NCBI GenBank assembly: GCA_046484975.1
Contig: JAWOHX010000142.1
Span: 1-35,897 of the forward strand
Length of the DNA: 35,897 nucleotides
Direction of reading: 5' to 3'
Source: JAWOHX01 sp046484975
GTDB taxonomy: Bacteria; Bacillota; Clostridia; DUPQ01
Shown here: piece after piece, positions 1 to 7,869 of the stretch
Numbering within the stretch: the stretch's first letter is position 1
How the letters are laid out: the number at the start of each line of letters is the position of its first letter
The notes under the pieces: generated by a model
Database searches by the model: none
The model's input: the letters and a program-made list of their open reading frames with translations, nothing else
What the model was told of the DNA's origin: nothing
Made by a program: the position numbers and the translations under genes

Positions 1-670
1 TCCATTCTGACCCGCCGATTCTGGTGGCTGCGTAAGATATGACCATGGCTGCGGCATTGTTGACAAAATGGGCAATCATTCCGATGAATATGGATTTTGT
101 GACATACACCACATAGCCGATGACCACTGAAAGGAAGAAAATGCCCAGTAGCTTTTCAAAACTGAAATGAAAGAGGGTGAACAGCACAGAACCCATCAGG
201 ACGCAAGGCCATTTCCCGAACTTCTCGAATGCGCTCTGGAATATGCCCCTGTTTAAGATTTCCTCACAAACGGCCGGAACCAGGGCCACCACCGCCAGGC
301 TCAGGAGAAGCTGGGGCACGGTTTCAGGGATGGGAACCTCCGGGATCCTGGACTCTCCGAACACCGATTCCACCAACCATAGGTTCAACGCGGAAAGAGC
401 CAGTGTCACAGGAAGGGAAAACAGGGTAATGAACACCACCATGAGGGAATTGATCCATCCCGGTGGCTTCAGCTTCAGGTTGAGCCTGAAGCTCTTCCGG
501 AAGATCATAAGACCGGCCAGGGCAGGAAGAAGAAGAGCAATCACCTCCACCGTCACCCCGGTGACATAGAAATCCTCAAAGGGATTCAATAGGGCAAACC
601 CCAGGAACAGCACCACGGATGTGGAAAAAATGATTCCAGCCTGGAAGGTGGTGATTCTTTTTTCCGTCAT
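1..670 (-). CDS. CPBP family intramembrane metalloprotease (CAAX-type), C-terminus cut by window edge
   Basis: I translated this by hand from the minus strand; it runs off the left edge, giving 223 codons. The protein is very hydrophobic with several membrane segments and carries the three hallmarks of the CPBP/Abi (type II CAAX protease) family in order: EEILNR, then FTLFHFS, then AHFVNN. The Glu-Glu-x3-Arg and the two His motifs are the presumed metal-binding active site inside the membrane. The start ATG (668-670) is preceded by GGAGG with normal spacing. In Bacillota such proteins act in bacteriocin immunity, peptide processing or unknown membrane proteolysis; the sequence does not say which. 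It lies 30 bases upstream, on the same strand, of nothing else visible, and directly downstream of the 700-1656 gene, so it may be the last gene of that minus-strand run. Family assignment is firm; function is not. Confidence 0.85.
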   Translation of the reverse strand, partial: MTEKRITTFQAGIIFSTSVVLFLGFALLNPFEDFYVTGVTVEVIALLLPALAGLMIFRKSFRLNLKLKPPGWINSLMVVFITLFSLPVTLALSALNLWLVESVFGESRIPEVPIPETVPQLLLSLAVVALVPAVCEEILNRGIFQSAFEKFGKWPCVLMGSVLFTLFHFSFEKLLGIFFLSVVIGYVVYVTKSIFIGMIAHFVNNAAAMVISYAATRIGGSEW

Positions 671-699
671 TTGGAACCTCCTTCACATCCCGTGTGCAA

Positions 700-1656
700 T
701 CACTTCCCCCCGGTCAGCTCCCTGTGGAGATTGGGAATGGAAACCTGGTGGTCCACACTGAAGTGGTATCCTGTCCCGCCCCGGCTCACCGGGCGGTTCA
801 CGATGTTTTTCCTGGGCCGGTAGTAATAATTCGGATCTTCGTATCCGATATCCGATTTGTAATCGCCAAGCTGCACCAGGTCAAAATTCGCCGTGGTGAA
901 GCGGAACACGTCAAATCCCATGTTCCTGGATATGGAAAGGGCTTTCAGGAAAACCTCCGGGCCGATGACGGCTGATCCGAAGTTGAGAAACACCCCTCCG
1001 TCCAGCCGGGATACGGAATGGCAATATCTTTTGAAATCAATCCCGCTGGCTTCCCCGATGTCTCCGAATACACAAGCCGGATGTTGATGGATGATGTCGG
1101 TGCCGATGGCGATATGGTATGTGGCAGGAACCTGATGGAGCCAGGCCTGATAAAGGACACAGTCCTCTTTATATGGAAACAATCCGGGATTCTGGTGGAT
1201 GAATACCGCAAGGCTCTCCCCGTATCCCATGCCTTTCTGGACTCCGGCGCTGATGGCCTCATTCATCCATCTTCCCGTTTCCTCCCACATGCCGAAGGAG
1301 CCATCCTCGATGGCCGAGGGCACATCCTCCGATGTTCCCCCGTTGTAGGCCAGTTCGAAGTCGTGGATGCTGGTGGCCCCGTTCCCGGCGATATGGGTGA
1401 TGGTTTTATTCCGGATGAGTCCGATGACATAGCGGGACAGCCTGTTCTTCACCACATGTGCCCCCATGGACCAGATGACCTGCCGGTCCTCCGCCCTGGC
1501 GGCCTTGATCCTGCGGACAAGCTCCAGAAAATCCCCGTCCTCCCATTCCGGAACAGGGGAAACCCCCGGGGTCAGAAGGTTGTCAATCCTCACCAGGTCT
1601 CTTCTTCCTTTCACTGACCAGGTCCTGATTTTTGAAAAATCCAGCGTTTCATTCAT
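700..1656 (-). CDS. Conserved uncharacterised protein, possible NAD-binding (deoxyhypusine synthase-like) fold
   Basis: This is a 318-residue soluble protein without signal peptide or membrane segment. I recognise it as a conserved family seen in many bacteria without an assigned reaction. Conserved-looking blocks are HVVKNRLSRY and GNGATSIHDFELA near residues 70-105, NGGTSEDV just after, YHIAIGTDIIHQHP around residue 180, and FLNFGSAVIGPEVFLKAL around residue 225. The alternation of strands and Gly/Asn-rich turns suggests a Rossmann-like fold resembling deoxyhypusine synthase, but that is inference and the catalytic Lys region of that enzyme is not evident. Its start overlaps the end of the upstream CE7 esterase by 8 bases, so the two are co-translated, which hints at a role linked to sugar or acyl metabolism. 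I do not assign a function. Confidence 0.8.
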   Translation of the reverse strand: MNETLDFSKIRTWSVKGRRDLVRIDNLLTPGVSPVPEWEDGDFLELVRRIKAARAEDRQVIWSMGAHVVKNRLSRYVIGLIRNKTITHIAGNGATSIHDFELAYNGGTSEDVPSAIEDGSFGMWEETGRWMNEAISAGVQKGMGYGESLAVFIHQNPGLFPYKEDCVLYQAWLHQVPATYHIAIGTDIIHQHPACVFGDIGEASGIDFKRYCHSVSRLDGGVFLNFGSAVIGPEVFLKALSISRNMGFDVFRFTTANFDLVQLGDYKSDIGYEDPNYYYRPRKNIVNRPVSRGGTGYHFSVDHQVSIPNLHRELTGGK

Positions 1657-2617
1657 ATAAAAGCTCCTTGAAGAACTGATAGGTCAGATCCGCGAATTCC
1701 GGGATGTTCTCATGCTTGAAGTCAGGATACACCTTCATCTGCTTTTCCGATCGGATATTGTTGTATGCCGCGAATACGGAGGAAGGAGGGCAGATGGTGT
1801 CCATGAGGCCTGTCCCCATGAGGACTTTTCCCGATATTCTCTTCACGATGTTCTTGACATCGATGTACCCAAGTGTATGAAAAATCTCGTTCTCCCTGTC
1901 ATGTCCAGGGTCGAAATTCCTGAAGTGGTAACCGATTTCCTCGTAAGCCTGGATAACCAGGTCCATTTCCCAGACCCTTTGGTAGTCGCTGAGGAAGGGA
2001 TGGAGGGAAACCACCCTGCTGATTCTGGGTTCAAGGGCGGCGCATGCCAGAGCCAGACCCCCTCCCTGGGATCCACCGTAACATCCCACCCGCCGTTCAT
2101 CCACTTCGTCGATGCTCATGATGATGCCCGTCAGCTGGGCGGCATCCAGAAAGATGTGGCGGAAAGCCAGGTTTTGTGGGTCATCGTCCAGTCCACGGAT
2201 AATATGCCCCTTGATGGTGGAGCCTTTGTAGCTTGCTCCATCGGAACTTAGTCCTCCCTGTCCCCGGACGTCCATGGCTGCCACGGTGAATCCGGAAAGG
2301 GCGAATGCAAGATACTGAGACCAGTCCTGGGTATTGCCGTGATATCCGTGGAACCGGATGAGGGCGGGCGTCTTCTTGTCACTCTTTTGTGGAACCAGAA
2401 GCCGGGAATAGATGTTTCCGTTCCGGACTCCCGTGAAATGCATGTCGTAGCATTTGATGCCTTCCCATTGGAAGGAAGCTTTTTTGACCTCCACTTCGGG
2501 CTTCACGGCTTTCATCTCCTCCAGGGCCCGGTTCCAGTACCCGTCGATATCAGCGGGACACGGGCTGATGCCCATGTATGTCTTCAGTTCTTTCAATGGC
2601 TTGTCCACGAGTGGCAT
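1649..2617 (-). CDS. Carbohydrate esterase family 7 acetyl esterase (acetylxylan esterase / cephalosporin C deacetylase type)
   Basis: This 322-residue alpha/beta hydrolase removes acetyl groups from short xylo-oligosaccharides and similar acetylated substrates; enzymes of this family are normally cytoplasmic, and no signal peptide is visible here. All CE7 signatures are present: RGQGG at residues 118-122, the nucleophile elbow GGSQGG with Ser183, the Asp273 region GLMDTICPP, and the HE pair with His302. The oxyanion segment RFHGY is at 89-92. Length matches the family (about 320). The gene is divergent from the GPH symporter at 2736, and such pairs usually bring in and deacetylate plant oligosaccharides. 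It overlaps the next minus-strand gene by 8 bases. A GGAGG-like site sits just upstream of the ATG at 2615-2617. Confidence 0.92.
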   Translation of the reverse strand: MPLVDKPLKELKTYMGISPCPADIDGYWNRALEEMKAVKPEVEVKKASFQWEGIKCYDMHFTGVRNGNIYSRLLVPQKSDKKTPALIRFHGYHGNTQDWSQYLAFALSGFTVAAMDVRGQGGLSSDGASYKGSTIKGHIIRGLDDDPQNLAFRHIFLDAAQLTGIIMSIDEVDERRVGCYGGSQGGGLALACAALEPRISRVVSLHPFLSDYQRVWEMDLVIQAYEEIGYHFRNFDPGHDRENEIFHTLGYIDVKNIVKRISGKVLMGTGLMDTICPPSSVFAAYNNIRSEKQMKVYPDFKHENIPEFADLTYQFFKELLYE

Positions 2618-2671
2618 GTAAAGGCTCCTCCAATTCTGTTTTCATTTCTCCATGATATCATAGTCGTGAGC

Positions 2672-2700
2672 TTGAAAGAACCGGTTTTTTCATATATCAT
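2672..2700 (+). promoter_or_regulatory. Sigma-A-type promoter for the GPH symporter
   Basis: TTGAAA (2672-2677) and TATCAT (2695-2700) are separated by 17 bases. The expected start of transcription near 2707 leaves room for the ribosome site in front of the ATG at 2736, but not for the TTG at 2712. This supports the downstream start. Confidence 0.45.
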
Positions 2701-2735
2701 GGGTTTATGGGTTGGTCATAATAACTGGGGGCAAC

Positions 2736-4106
2736 ATGAATACAAGCCGCATCAAAAAATATCCCGTCTGGCGCAAATTGTTTTTTGGGGCAGGAGACAT
2801 CGCACCTGCGACTTCCCATACCATCATCGCTTTTTTCTTTTTGTTCTATCTGACTGATGTGGTGGGCCTGAGGCCTGCCCTGGCCAGCACCGTGGTATTG
2901 GTGGGAAAACTCTGGGATGCCGTCAGCGATCCATTGATCGGGCATCTCTCCGACAACACCCGCTCCCGCTTTGGCAGGCGTCGTTCCTATCTCCTGTATG
3001 GCTCCTTGCCCTTGGGGGTCAGTTTCTTTTTTCTTTGGGCATTGCCTCCCGGATTCACCCAGTGGCAGCTTTTCTCCCTGGCTGTCATCGCCTATATGGT
3101 CCACATGACCTTCCTCACTGCCGTCGCCGTTCCTTACCAGGCCCTCCTGCCGGAGATGGTGGAGGAATATGATGAGCGGACCTCCTTTACGGCCTACCGC
3201 ATGCTTTTTTCCATATTGTGCGGTCTGTTCGCCGTGGTCATCCCCGACCTTATCACCAAGGGATTCCCTCTCCGCTCCCAGGGGTTTCTGGTGATGGGGC
3301 TGGGTTTCGCCGTGGTCATCGCAGGTTCCCCCCTGTTTCCGTTTTTCGGATGCTACGAGAAAAACAAGATGCCGGAGAAAAGAAAATTCCAGGGATACAG
3401 CCATTACCTGAAGCCCATCCTGAAAAACATCCCCTTCCGCCTGGCTACTTTCATCTATTTTTTCACCTGGGCGGGCATCGCCCTGGTGGAGACCATGTTC
3501 CTGTATTTCTTCACCTACTGGCTGGGAAGGGATGATGTCTTCTATATCGTGGTGGCCCAGCTTTTCATCATCGCCGCCCTGTTCCTGCCCCTTTGGGTCA
3601 AGCTTTCCGAAAAATATGACAAAAAAAAATGTTTCATCCTGGGGATTGCAGAACTGGCTGTATCCCTGGTTGCCGTTCTCTTCATCACCCCGGAAACCCC
3701 CCTGTGGGTCATTTTTGTTCTGGTCACATTCCTGTCCTTCGGGGTCAGTGCCGCCCATGTCCTGCCCCATTCCCTGATTCCGGACTGCATCGACTACGGC
3801 AAGCTGATGAGCCGGAAGAACAACGAGGGCATCTATTACGGAATGATCACCTTTTTCCACAAACTCGGCGTGGCCGTGGTCATATGGATATCCGGTATTG
3901 TCCTGGACCTGTCGGGATACATCAACCCCAACGGGCGGACAGATGTCGTTCAACCCGGCAGTGCACTGACGGCCATACGGATCATGCAGAGCCTTGTCCC
4001 GGCATTCATCCTTTTCATAGGCGTCGGGGTCGCCCTGCTGTATCCCATTTCCAGAAACAGGCACCAGGCCATCATGCGGAGGCTTGAAAAAAGAAAAGGA
4101 GTCTGA
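2736..4106 (+). CDS. GPH family (glycoside-pentoside-hexuronide) sugar:cation symporter
   Basis: This 456-residue inner-membrane carrier has about twelve hydrophobic segments. The signature of the MelB/XylP/UidB group is clear: after the first two segments comes KLWDAVSDPLIGHLSD, with Asp61 and Asp65 matching the two cation-site aspartates of MelB helix II, followed by the basic loop RSRFGRRR at 78-83. It should import a glycoside, pentoside or hexuronide together with Na+ or H+. A longer frame from a TTG at 2712 exists; I prefer the ATG at 2736 because GGGGGC lies just upstream and the promoter would start transcription near 2707. The next gene begins 4 bases after its stop and shares the transcript. 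The divergent CE7 esterase suggests acetylated xylo-oligosaccharides or related sugars, but substrate is inference. Confidence 0.92.
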   Translation: MNTSRIKKYPVWRKLFFGAGDIAPATSHTIIAFFFLFYLTDVVGLRPALASTVVLVGKLWDAVSDPLIGHLSDNTRSRFGRRRSYLLYGSLPLGVSFFFLWALPPGFTQWQLFSLAVIAYMVHMTFLTAVAVPYQALLPEMVEEYDERTSFTAYRMLFSILCGLFAVVIPDLITKGFPLRSQGFLVMGLGFAVVIAGSPLFPFFGCYEKNKMPEKRKFQGYSHYLKPILKNIPFRLATFIYFFTWAGIALVETMFLYFFTYWLGRDDVFYIVVAQLFIIAALFLPLWVKLSEKYDKKKCFILGIAELAVSLVAVLFITPETPLWVIFVLVTFLSFGVSAAHVLPHSLIPDCIDYGKLMSRKNNEGIYYGMITFFHKLGVAVVIWISGIVLDLSGYINPNGRTDVVQPGSALTAIRIMQSLVPAFILFIGVGVALLYPISRNRHQAIMRRLEKRKGV

Positions 4107-4110
4107 TGAC

Positions 4111-5238
4111 ATGACCTATCAACTGACAGAGGTCCGTACGAACCGCCAGCTAAGGGCTTTTATCCGGTTTCCCTTCCAGATTTACCGAAAGGATGACAAT
4201 TGGGTCGCCCCCTTGAATCTTCTCATAAAACGGACATTGAGAGGAAAGGACAACCCATTGTTTTCCAACGGGCCCCACATCACCTTTTTGTTGCACAAGG
4301 ACGGCAAACCCGTTGCCAGGCTGGTGGCGGGCATCGATGAGAAGGTGAACCGGGAGAAAGGACTCCGGAGGGGATATATTGCCTTGTTTGAATGCGTCAA
4401 TGACAAGGAGTCCGCCTTTTATATCCTGGACCAGGCCAGGAACTGGCTCAAGGACAAAGGAATGCAGTTTATGGAAGGACCTGTTTCCCCTACCAACGGA
4501 GATGATTACAGGGGCCTTCTGGTCAAGGGCTTCGAAACATCCCCGACCCTTTTCAATTCCTACAACCCTCCCTATTACAATGTGTTTTTTGAAGCTTATG
4601 GTTTTCATAAGTTCAAAGACCTGGTTGCCTTTGATTTCAGTGTGGAGCGCTATCCCTTGGAACGGTTTGAAAAGACGGTTGCCTACTCCCTGAAAAAATA
4701 TGATTTCAGGGTGGACCCCGTGGATGTGAAGCAGATTGACAGGGAGATCCGGGACATTCGGGAGATCCTGGAACAGGCCGTTCCTGAAGAGTGGGAGAAC
4801 TTCGTGGTCCCTTCTCTTGAAGACATCAGGAAGGAAGCAAGGTTCCTGATCCCCTTCATTGACCCCGATTTCGTCTGCATCGCAAGAAGAAACGCCGATG
4901 ACCGGCCTCTTGGCTTCGTTGTAGGGGCCCTGGACTACAACCAGGTTTTCAAAAAACTCAAGGGCAGTCTTTTCCCTTTTGGAATCTTCAAGTTTCTGTA
5001 TCATAGAAAAAGGATTACAGGCCTTCGGTTGTTCATCCAGTTCGTGGTCCCTGATTACCAGGGAAGAGCCATCAACACTGCCATTTTTCATCATTTTTTC
5101 AAGAATGCCCTCAAAAGGAAACTGGAATATGCAGAAGGAGGAACCGTCGGGGAGGACAATGTCCAGTCCAACAAGATTCTCATGGTGAGTGGCGGCCTCG
5201 TCAGCAAGATCTATCGCATCTACAGGAAGGACATCTGA
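4111..5238 (+). CDS. GNAT-like acyltransferase family protein, substrate unknown
   Basis: This is a 375-residue soluble protein. The N-terminus (VRTNRQLRAFIRFPFQIY, then DDNWVAPL) and the block GPVSPTNGDDYRGLLVKGF at about residues 125-145 match a conserved family I know as large GNAT-like proteins of unknown substrate. A second GNAT-like half occupies about residues 190-375, with FVVPDYQGRAINTAIFHHFF near 310-330 resembling the acetyl-CoA-binding loop and helix. The start at 4111 is chosen because AGGAG (4097-4101) sits 9 bases upstream; an in-frame ATG at 4084 would overlap the symporter. It follows the symporter by 4 bases, so they share a transcript, though a functional link is not evident. 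Confidence 0.75.
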   Translation: MTYQLTEVRTNRQLRAFIRFPFQIYRKDDNWVAPLNLLIKRTLRGKDNPLFSNGPHITFLLHKDGKPVARLVAGIDEKVNREKGLRRGYIALFECVNDKESAFYILDQARNWLKDKGMQFMEGPVSPTNGDDYRGLLVKGFETSPTLFNSYNPPYYNVFFEAYGFHKFKDLVAFDFSVERYPLERFEKTVAYSLKKYDFRVDPVDVKQIDREIRDIREILEQAVPEEWENFVVPSLEDIRKEARFLIPFIDPDFVCIARRNADDRPLGFVVGALDYNQVFKKLKGSLFPFGIFKFLYHRKRITGLRLFIQFVVPDYQGRAINTAIFHHFFKNALKRKLEYAEGGTVGEDNVQSNKILMVSGGLVSKIYRIYRKDI

Positions 5239-5245
5239 TCCGCCA

Positions 5246-5274
5246 TTTTCATTTTGCTGAAAGAAGAGTATAAT
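5246..5274 (+). promoter_or_regulatory. Promoter for the CxxC membrane protein gene
   Basis: A perfect TATAAT at 5269-5274 has TTTTCA (5246-5251) 17 bases upstream. It lies just after the stop of the GNAT-like gene and about 38 bases before the next start codon. Confidence 0.5.
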
Positions 5275-5311
5275 GAAAAAGGAATCATTTTATGATAAAG
5301 GAGGGATTTGA

Positions 5312-5782
5312 ATGAGTTGCTGGTTTTGTACAGGCAAAGAGGCGGATAGCGGGAAAGAACTCATTCTCAGCATGTACGGGGAGGTAGGATCCAATCCCAG
5401 CGAAAGCGGAACGAGGGTGAACTACAATCTGAAAACCATCCATGTGCCCCGCTGTTCAGACTGTAACAGCCGTCACAGGATAGCCAAAAGAAGCATTTTC
5501 ATGGCAGTGCTGATGCTTTTAATAGCCATTGTCTTTGCCATTTTCATCCTGGTGGAAGCCAGCCTGGTCATACTTTGGGGTATTTTCCTTGGACTTGCCA
5601 TGGGTCTTTCTTTGGGATACCTGATGTCCCGGCATTATGTTGAGAAAGGCATCCAGCCCGCGAGAAATGCAAAAAAACATTATCCGGAAGTGGTGGAGCT
5701 TCTTGAAAGGAAATACAAATTCGGGAAAATGCCCAAAGACCATGTAAAGGAAGGCAAGAACAATCCTCCGGAACAGGCATGA
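5312..5782 (+). CDS. Small membrane protein with paired CxxC motifs
   Basis: This 156-residue protein is not one I can name. It has two Cys pairs, C3-x2-C6 (CWFC) and C48-x2-C51 (CSDC), that could bind one zinc ion as a short zinc ribbon, then two hydrophobic segments at about 61-82 and 85-106, and a hydrophilic, basic tail with no further motif. The likely arrangement is a cytoplasmic metal-binding N-terminus anchored by a hairpin of two membrane helices. A strong AAGGAGGG site precedes the ATG, and it has its own promoter. No neighbour explains its job. Confidence 0.75.
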   Translation: MSCWFCTGKEADSGKELILSMYGEVGSNPSESGTRVNYNLKTIHVPRCSDCNSRHRIAKRSIFMAVLMLLIAIVFAIFILVEASLVILWGIFLGLAMGLSLGYLMSRHYVEKGIQPARNAKKHYPEVVELLERKYKFGKMPKDHVKEGKNNPPEQA

Positions 5783-5806
5783 CCATCAAAAAAATTAATT
5801 TTATGA

Positions 5807-5836
5807 TTGACAAATGCATATGTGGATATGTATAAT
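5807..5836 (+). promoter_or_regulatory. Near-consensus sigma-A promoter driving the leader/attenuator and ABC exporter
   Basis: Perfect TTGACA (5807-5812) and perfect TATAAT (5831-5836) are 18 bases apart, the best promoter in the window. Transcription should begin near 5843. I found no second promoter between the terminator at 5988 and the exporter start at 6052, so expression of the exporter should depend on reading through the terminator. Confidence 0.8.
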
Positions 5837-5875
5837 GTTTTTTAGAGAAAAATATTGAAAGGAGGCCTGTTTAAA

Positions 5876-5938
5876 TTGAAAATTTCGGTATTTGAAACCA
5901 CGAACAAGATTCTACGGCCTCCGGTATCATCCATTTGA
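5876..5938 (+). CDS. Leader peptide of 20 residues upstream of the ABC exporter
   Basis: The reading frame opens with TTG at 5876, ten bases after a perfect AGGAGG (5860-5865), and ends with TGA at 5936-5938. It encodes MKISVFETTNKILRPPVSSI. It has no resemblance to a structural protein; the RPP near the end is the sort of proline pair that can slow a ribosome. Its ribosome site (GGAGGCC, 5861-5867) is perfectly complementary to codons 14-16 (GGCCTCC, 5916-5922), so translation and RNA folding compete. A strong terminator follows 19 bases after the stop. The arrangement matches known translation-coupled attenuators in front of multidrug ABC genes (bmrB before bmrCD in Bacillus subtilis is the example I have in mind). 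Both this frame and the exporter use TTG starts. Confidence 0.6.
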   Translation: MKISVFETTNKILRPPVSSI

Positions 5939-5988
5939 TTTTTTCCTGGAAAAATCAGCCGCGGGCAGGTAGGTGCCCGCGGCTTTTT
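5936..5988 (+). terminator. Tandem hairpins ending in a very strong intrinsic terminator (attenuator)
   Basis: An 8-bp stem TGATTTTT/AAAAATCA (5936-5943 and 5950-5957) starts on the leader stop codon. It abuts a perfect 10-bp stem GCCGCGGGCA/TGCCCGCGGC (5958-5967, 5974-5983) with a 6-base loop and a T5 run (5984-5988). The terminator lies between promoter and exporter, so it should cut transcription to a short RNA of about 145 bases unless relieved. Confidence 0.85.
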
Positions 5989-6051
5989 GTATCCATCCTG
6001 TAAAATCCCCGGGACACCTGAAGACATGACACACTGTTAGGGAGGTTTACC

Positions 6052-7869
6052 TTGCACAAACTGAAACTTTTGACATCCTTCATGAAAGGCGGAAAGGCCG
6101 CTTACATCATCTCCATGGCAAGCATGGCCATCGCAATGGTGGTCTCATTGGTCAACCCATTGATCATCAGACTCGCCGTGGATTCCATCATCGGCGACCA
6201 ATTACCTGAAAGTGCCGGTCTGATTCTCAGAATATATAATCACTTCGGCAGGGAAATCCTGCTGGCCAACCTGTGGATCTGCGGGCTCTTTCTGGTCTCC
6301 TTTTCCATTCTGAACGGGTTTTTCATGTATTTCGCCAGGAAATATACCGCAGTGGTTTCCGAGAAAATCGCCATGAGCATGCGGATGCGTCTTTACGACC
6401 ATATCCAGCATCTTCCATATTCCTACCACATCAAAGTCCAGACCGGCGATCTGATCCAGCGCTGCACCAGTGACCTGGAAACAGTACGAAGGTTCATAGC
6501 GGTCCAGTTCATCGACATCGTCCGTGCTGTCACCCTGGTGACCGCAGCCATGATCGTCATGCTCTCGCTGAATGTGAGCCTGACCTTGATCTCCTTCACG
6601 GTGACCCCGGTGATCATCTTCATGTCATTCAAATTCTTCACCTTCATCAGGGACAAATTCCAGATATCCGACGAGGCAGAGGGGGAGATGACAACCATCC
6701 TTCAGGAAAATCTCACCAGCATGCGGATTGTCCGGGCTTTCACCAAACAGGACTATGAAATTGAAAAGTTCAATCGTTCCAGCAGGAATTACATGGACAA
6801 GGATTTTGTGGTCTCCCGCCTGATGGCTTGGTACTGGTCGGCCTCTGACATCCTCTGTGATGCGCAGATCGGCATCGTCCTGATCCTGGGGACCTTCTGG
6901 GCGGCCAACGGCATCCTCACCATCGGGACCCTGCTGGCTTTCATGAGCTATACATCCAACATGATCTGGCCTATCCGTAATCTGGGAAGAGTGTTGGCGG
7001 ACATGGGAAGGGCCAGTGTCTCGCTGGGGCGTATCGACGAGGTATTGTCCACGGTTGCAGAGAACAAGGCGGACGATGTGGGGCTAAGGCCTGACATCAA
7101 GGGGGACATCACCTTTGAAAACGTCAGCTTCAAATATTCCGATGACATTGATGTGCTGAAAAACGCTTCCTTCCATATCCGGGCGGGACAGACCGTGGCC
7201 ATATTGGGAAGGACGGGATCCGGGAAATCAACGCTGGTCAACCTGCTCATCGGTCTTTTCGACTACAATGAAGGCTCCATCCGGATCGACGGCACGGAAC
7301 TGCGGGACATCAACAAGAAGTGGCTGAGAAAAAACATCGGCATCGTGCTGCAGGAACCCTTCCTGTTCAGCCGGACCCTCCGGGAGAACATCTCCATCTC
7401 CAGGCACGACTGCGATGCCACGGAAATCGACCAGGTGACAAGGATTGCCGCCATCGACAAGGTCATCAATGAGTTCGACCAGGGATTCGACACCATGGTA
7501 GGTGAAAAAGGCGTGACCTTGTCAGGTGGCCAGAAACAACGGGTGGCCATCGCACGGACCTTGCTCAACAGCGGTAAAATCCTGATCTTCGACGATTCCT
7601 TAAGCGCAGTGGATGTGGAGACCGATGCACATATCCGGGAACAGTTGAAGCTTCACCTGAAGGACACCACGACCCTCATCATCTCCCACCGGGTCAGCAC
7701 GCTGAGGCAGGCAGACCTGATCCTGGTCATGGAAAACGGAAGCATCTCCCACCAGGGGACCCACGAGGAACTCATCCGTGTCCCCGGATTGTATAAGGAG
7801 GTCTTTGAACTGCAGAACGCACTGGAGGAAGACATCCTGACCCATGAAAGAGGTACTGCACATGCATGA
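6052..7869 (+). CDS. ABC exporter half-transporter, subunit with degenerate Walker B (BmrC/LmrC-like)
   Basis: This 605-residue protein fuses a six-helix exporter membrane domain (about 1-320) to an ATPase domain (about 345-590). Walker A is GRTGSGKST at 386-394, the signature is a normal LSGGQ at 490-494, and Walker B ends in D514-D515 instead of Asp-Glu, so the catalytic glutamate is replaced by aspartate. The switch His lies in IISHR. This is the pattern of the degenerate-site subunit of heterodimeric multidrug exporters such as BmrCD, LmrCD and TM287/288. The TTG start at 6052 has AGGGAGG six bases upstream. The next gene, its partner, overlaps by 8 bases. Likely substrates are drugs or amphipathic compounds, or peptides; the attenuator upstream favours an antibiotic-responsive role. 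Confidence 0.93.
   Translation: MHKLKLLTSFMKGGKAAYIISMASMAIAMVVSLVNPLIIRLAVDSIIGDQLPESAGLILRIYNHFGREILLANLWICGLFLVSFSILNGFFMYFARKYTAVVSEKIAMSMRMRLYDHIQHLPYSYHIKVQTGDLIQRCTSDLETVRRFIAVQFIDIVRAVTLVTAAMIVMLSLNVSLTLISFTVTPVIIFMSFKFFTFIRDKFQISDEAEGEMTTILQENLTSMRIVRAFTKQDYEIEKFNRSSRNYMDKDFVVSRLMAWYWSASDILCDAQIGIVLILGTFWAANGILTIGTLLAFMSYTSNMIWPIRNLGRVLADMGRASVSLGRIDEVLSTVAENKADDVGLRPDIKGDITFENVSFKYSDDIDVLKNASFHIRAGQTVAILGRTGSGKSTLVNLLIGLFDYNEGSIRIDGTELRDINKKWLRKNIGIVLQEPFLFSRTLRENISISRHDCDATEIDQVTRIAAIDKVINEFDQGFDTMVGEKGVTLSGGQKQRVAIARTLLNSGKILIFDDSLSAVDVETDAHIREQLKLHLKDTTTLIISHRVSTLRQADLILVMENGSISHQGTHEELIRVPGLYKEVFELQNALEEDILTHERGTAHA

Noticed and set aside
2618..2671. Promoter for the CE7 esterase on the minus strand
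   Set aside because: TATGAT and TATCAT occur, but no -35 lies at an acceptable distance, so I could not choose one.
2697..4112. 471-codon frame on the minus strand across the symporter
   Set aside because: It is low-complexity Gly/Asp/Gln/His-rich, the mirror of a membrane protein's codons, with no recognisable domain. The plus-strand symporter explains the region.
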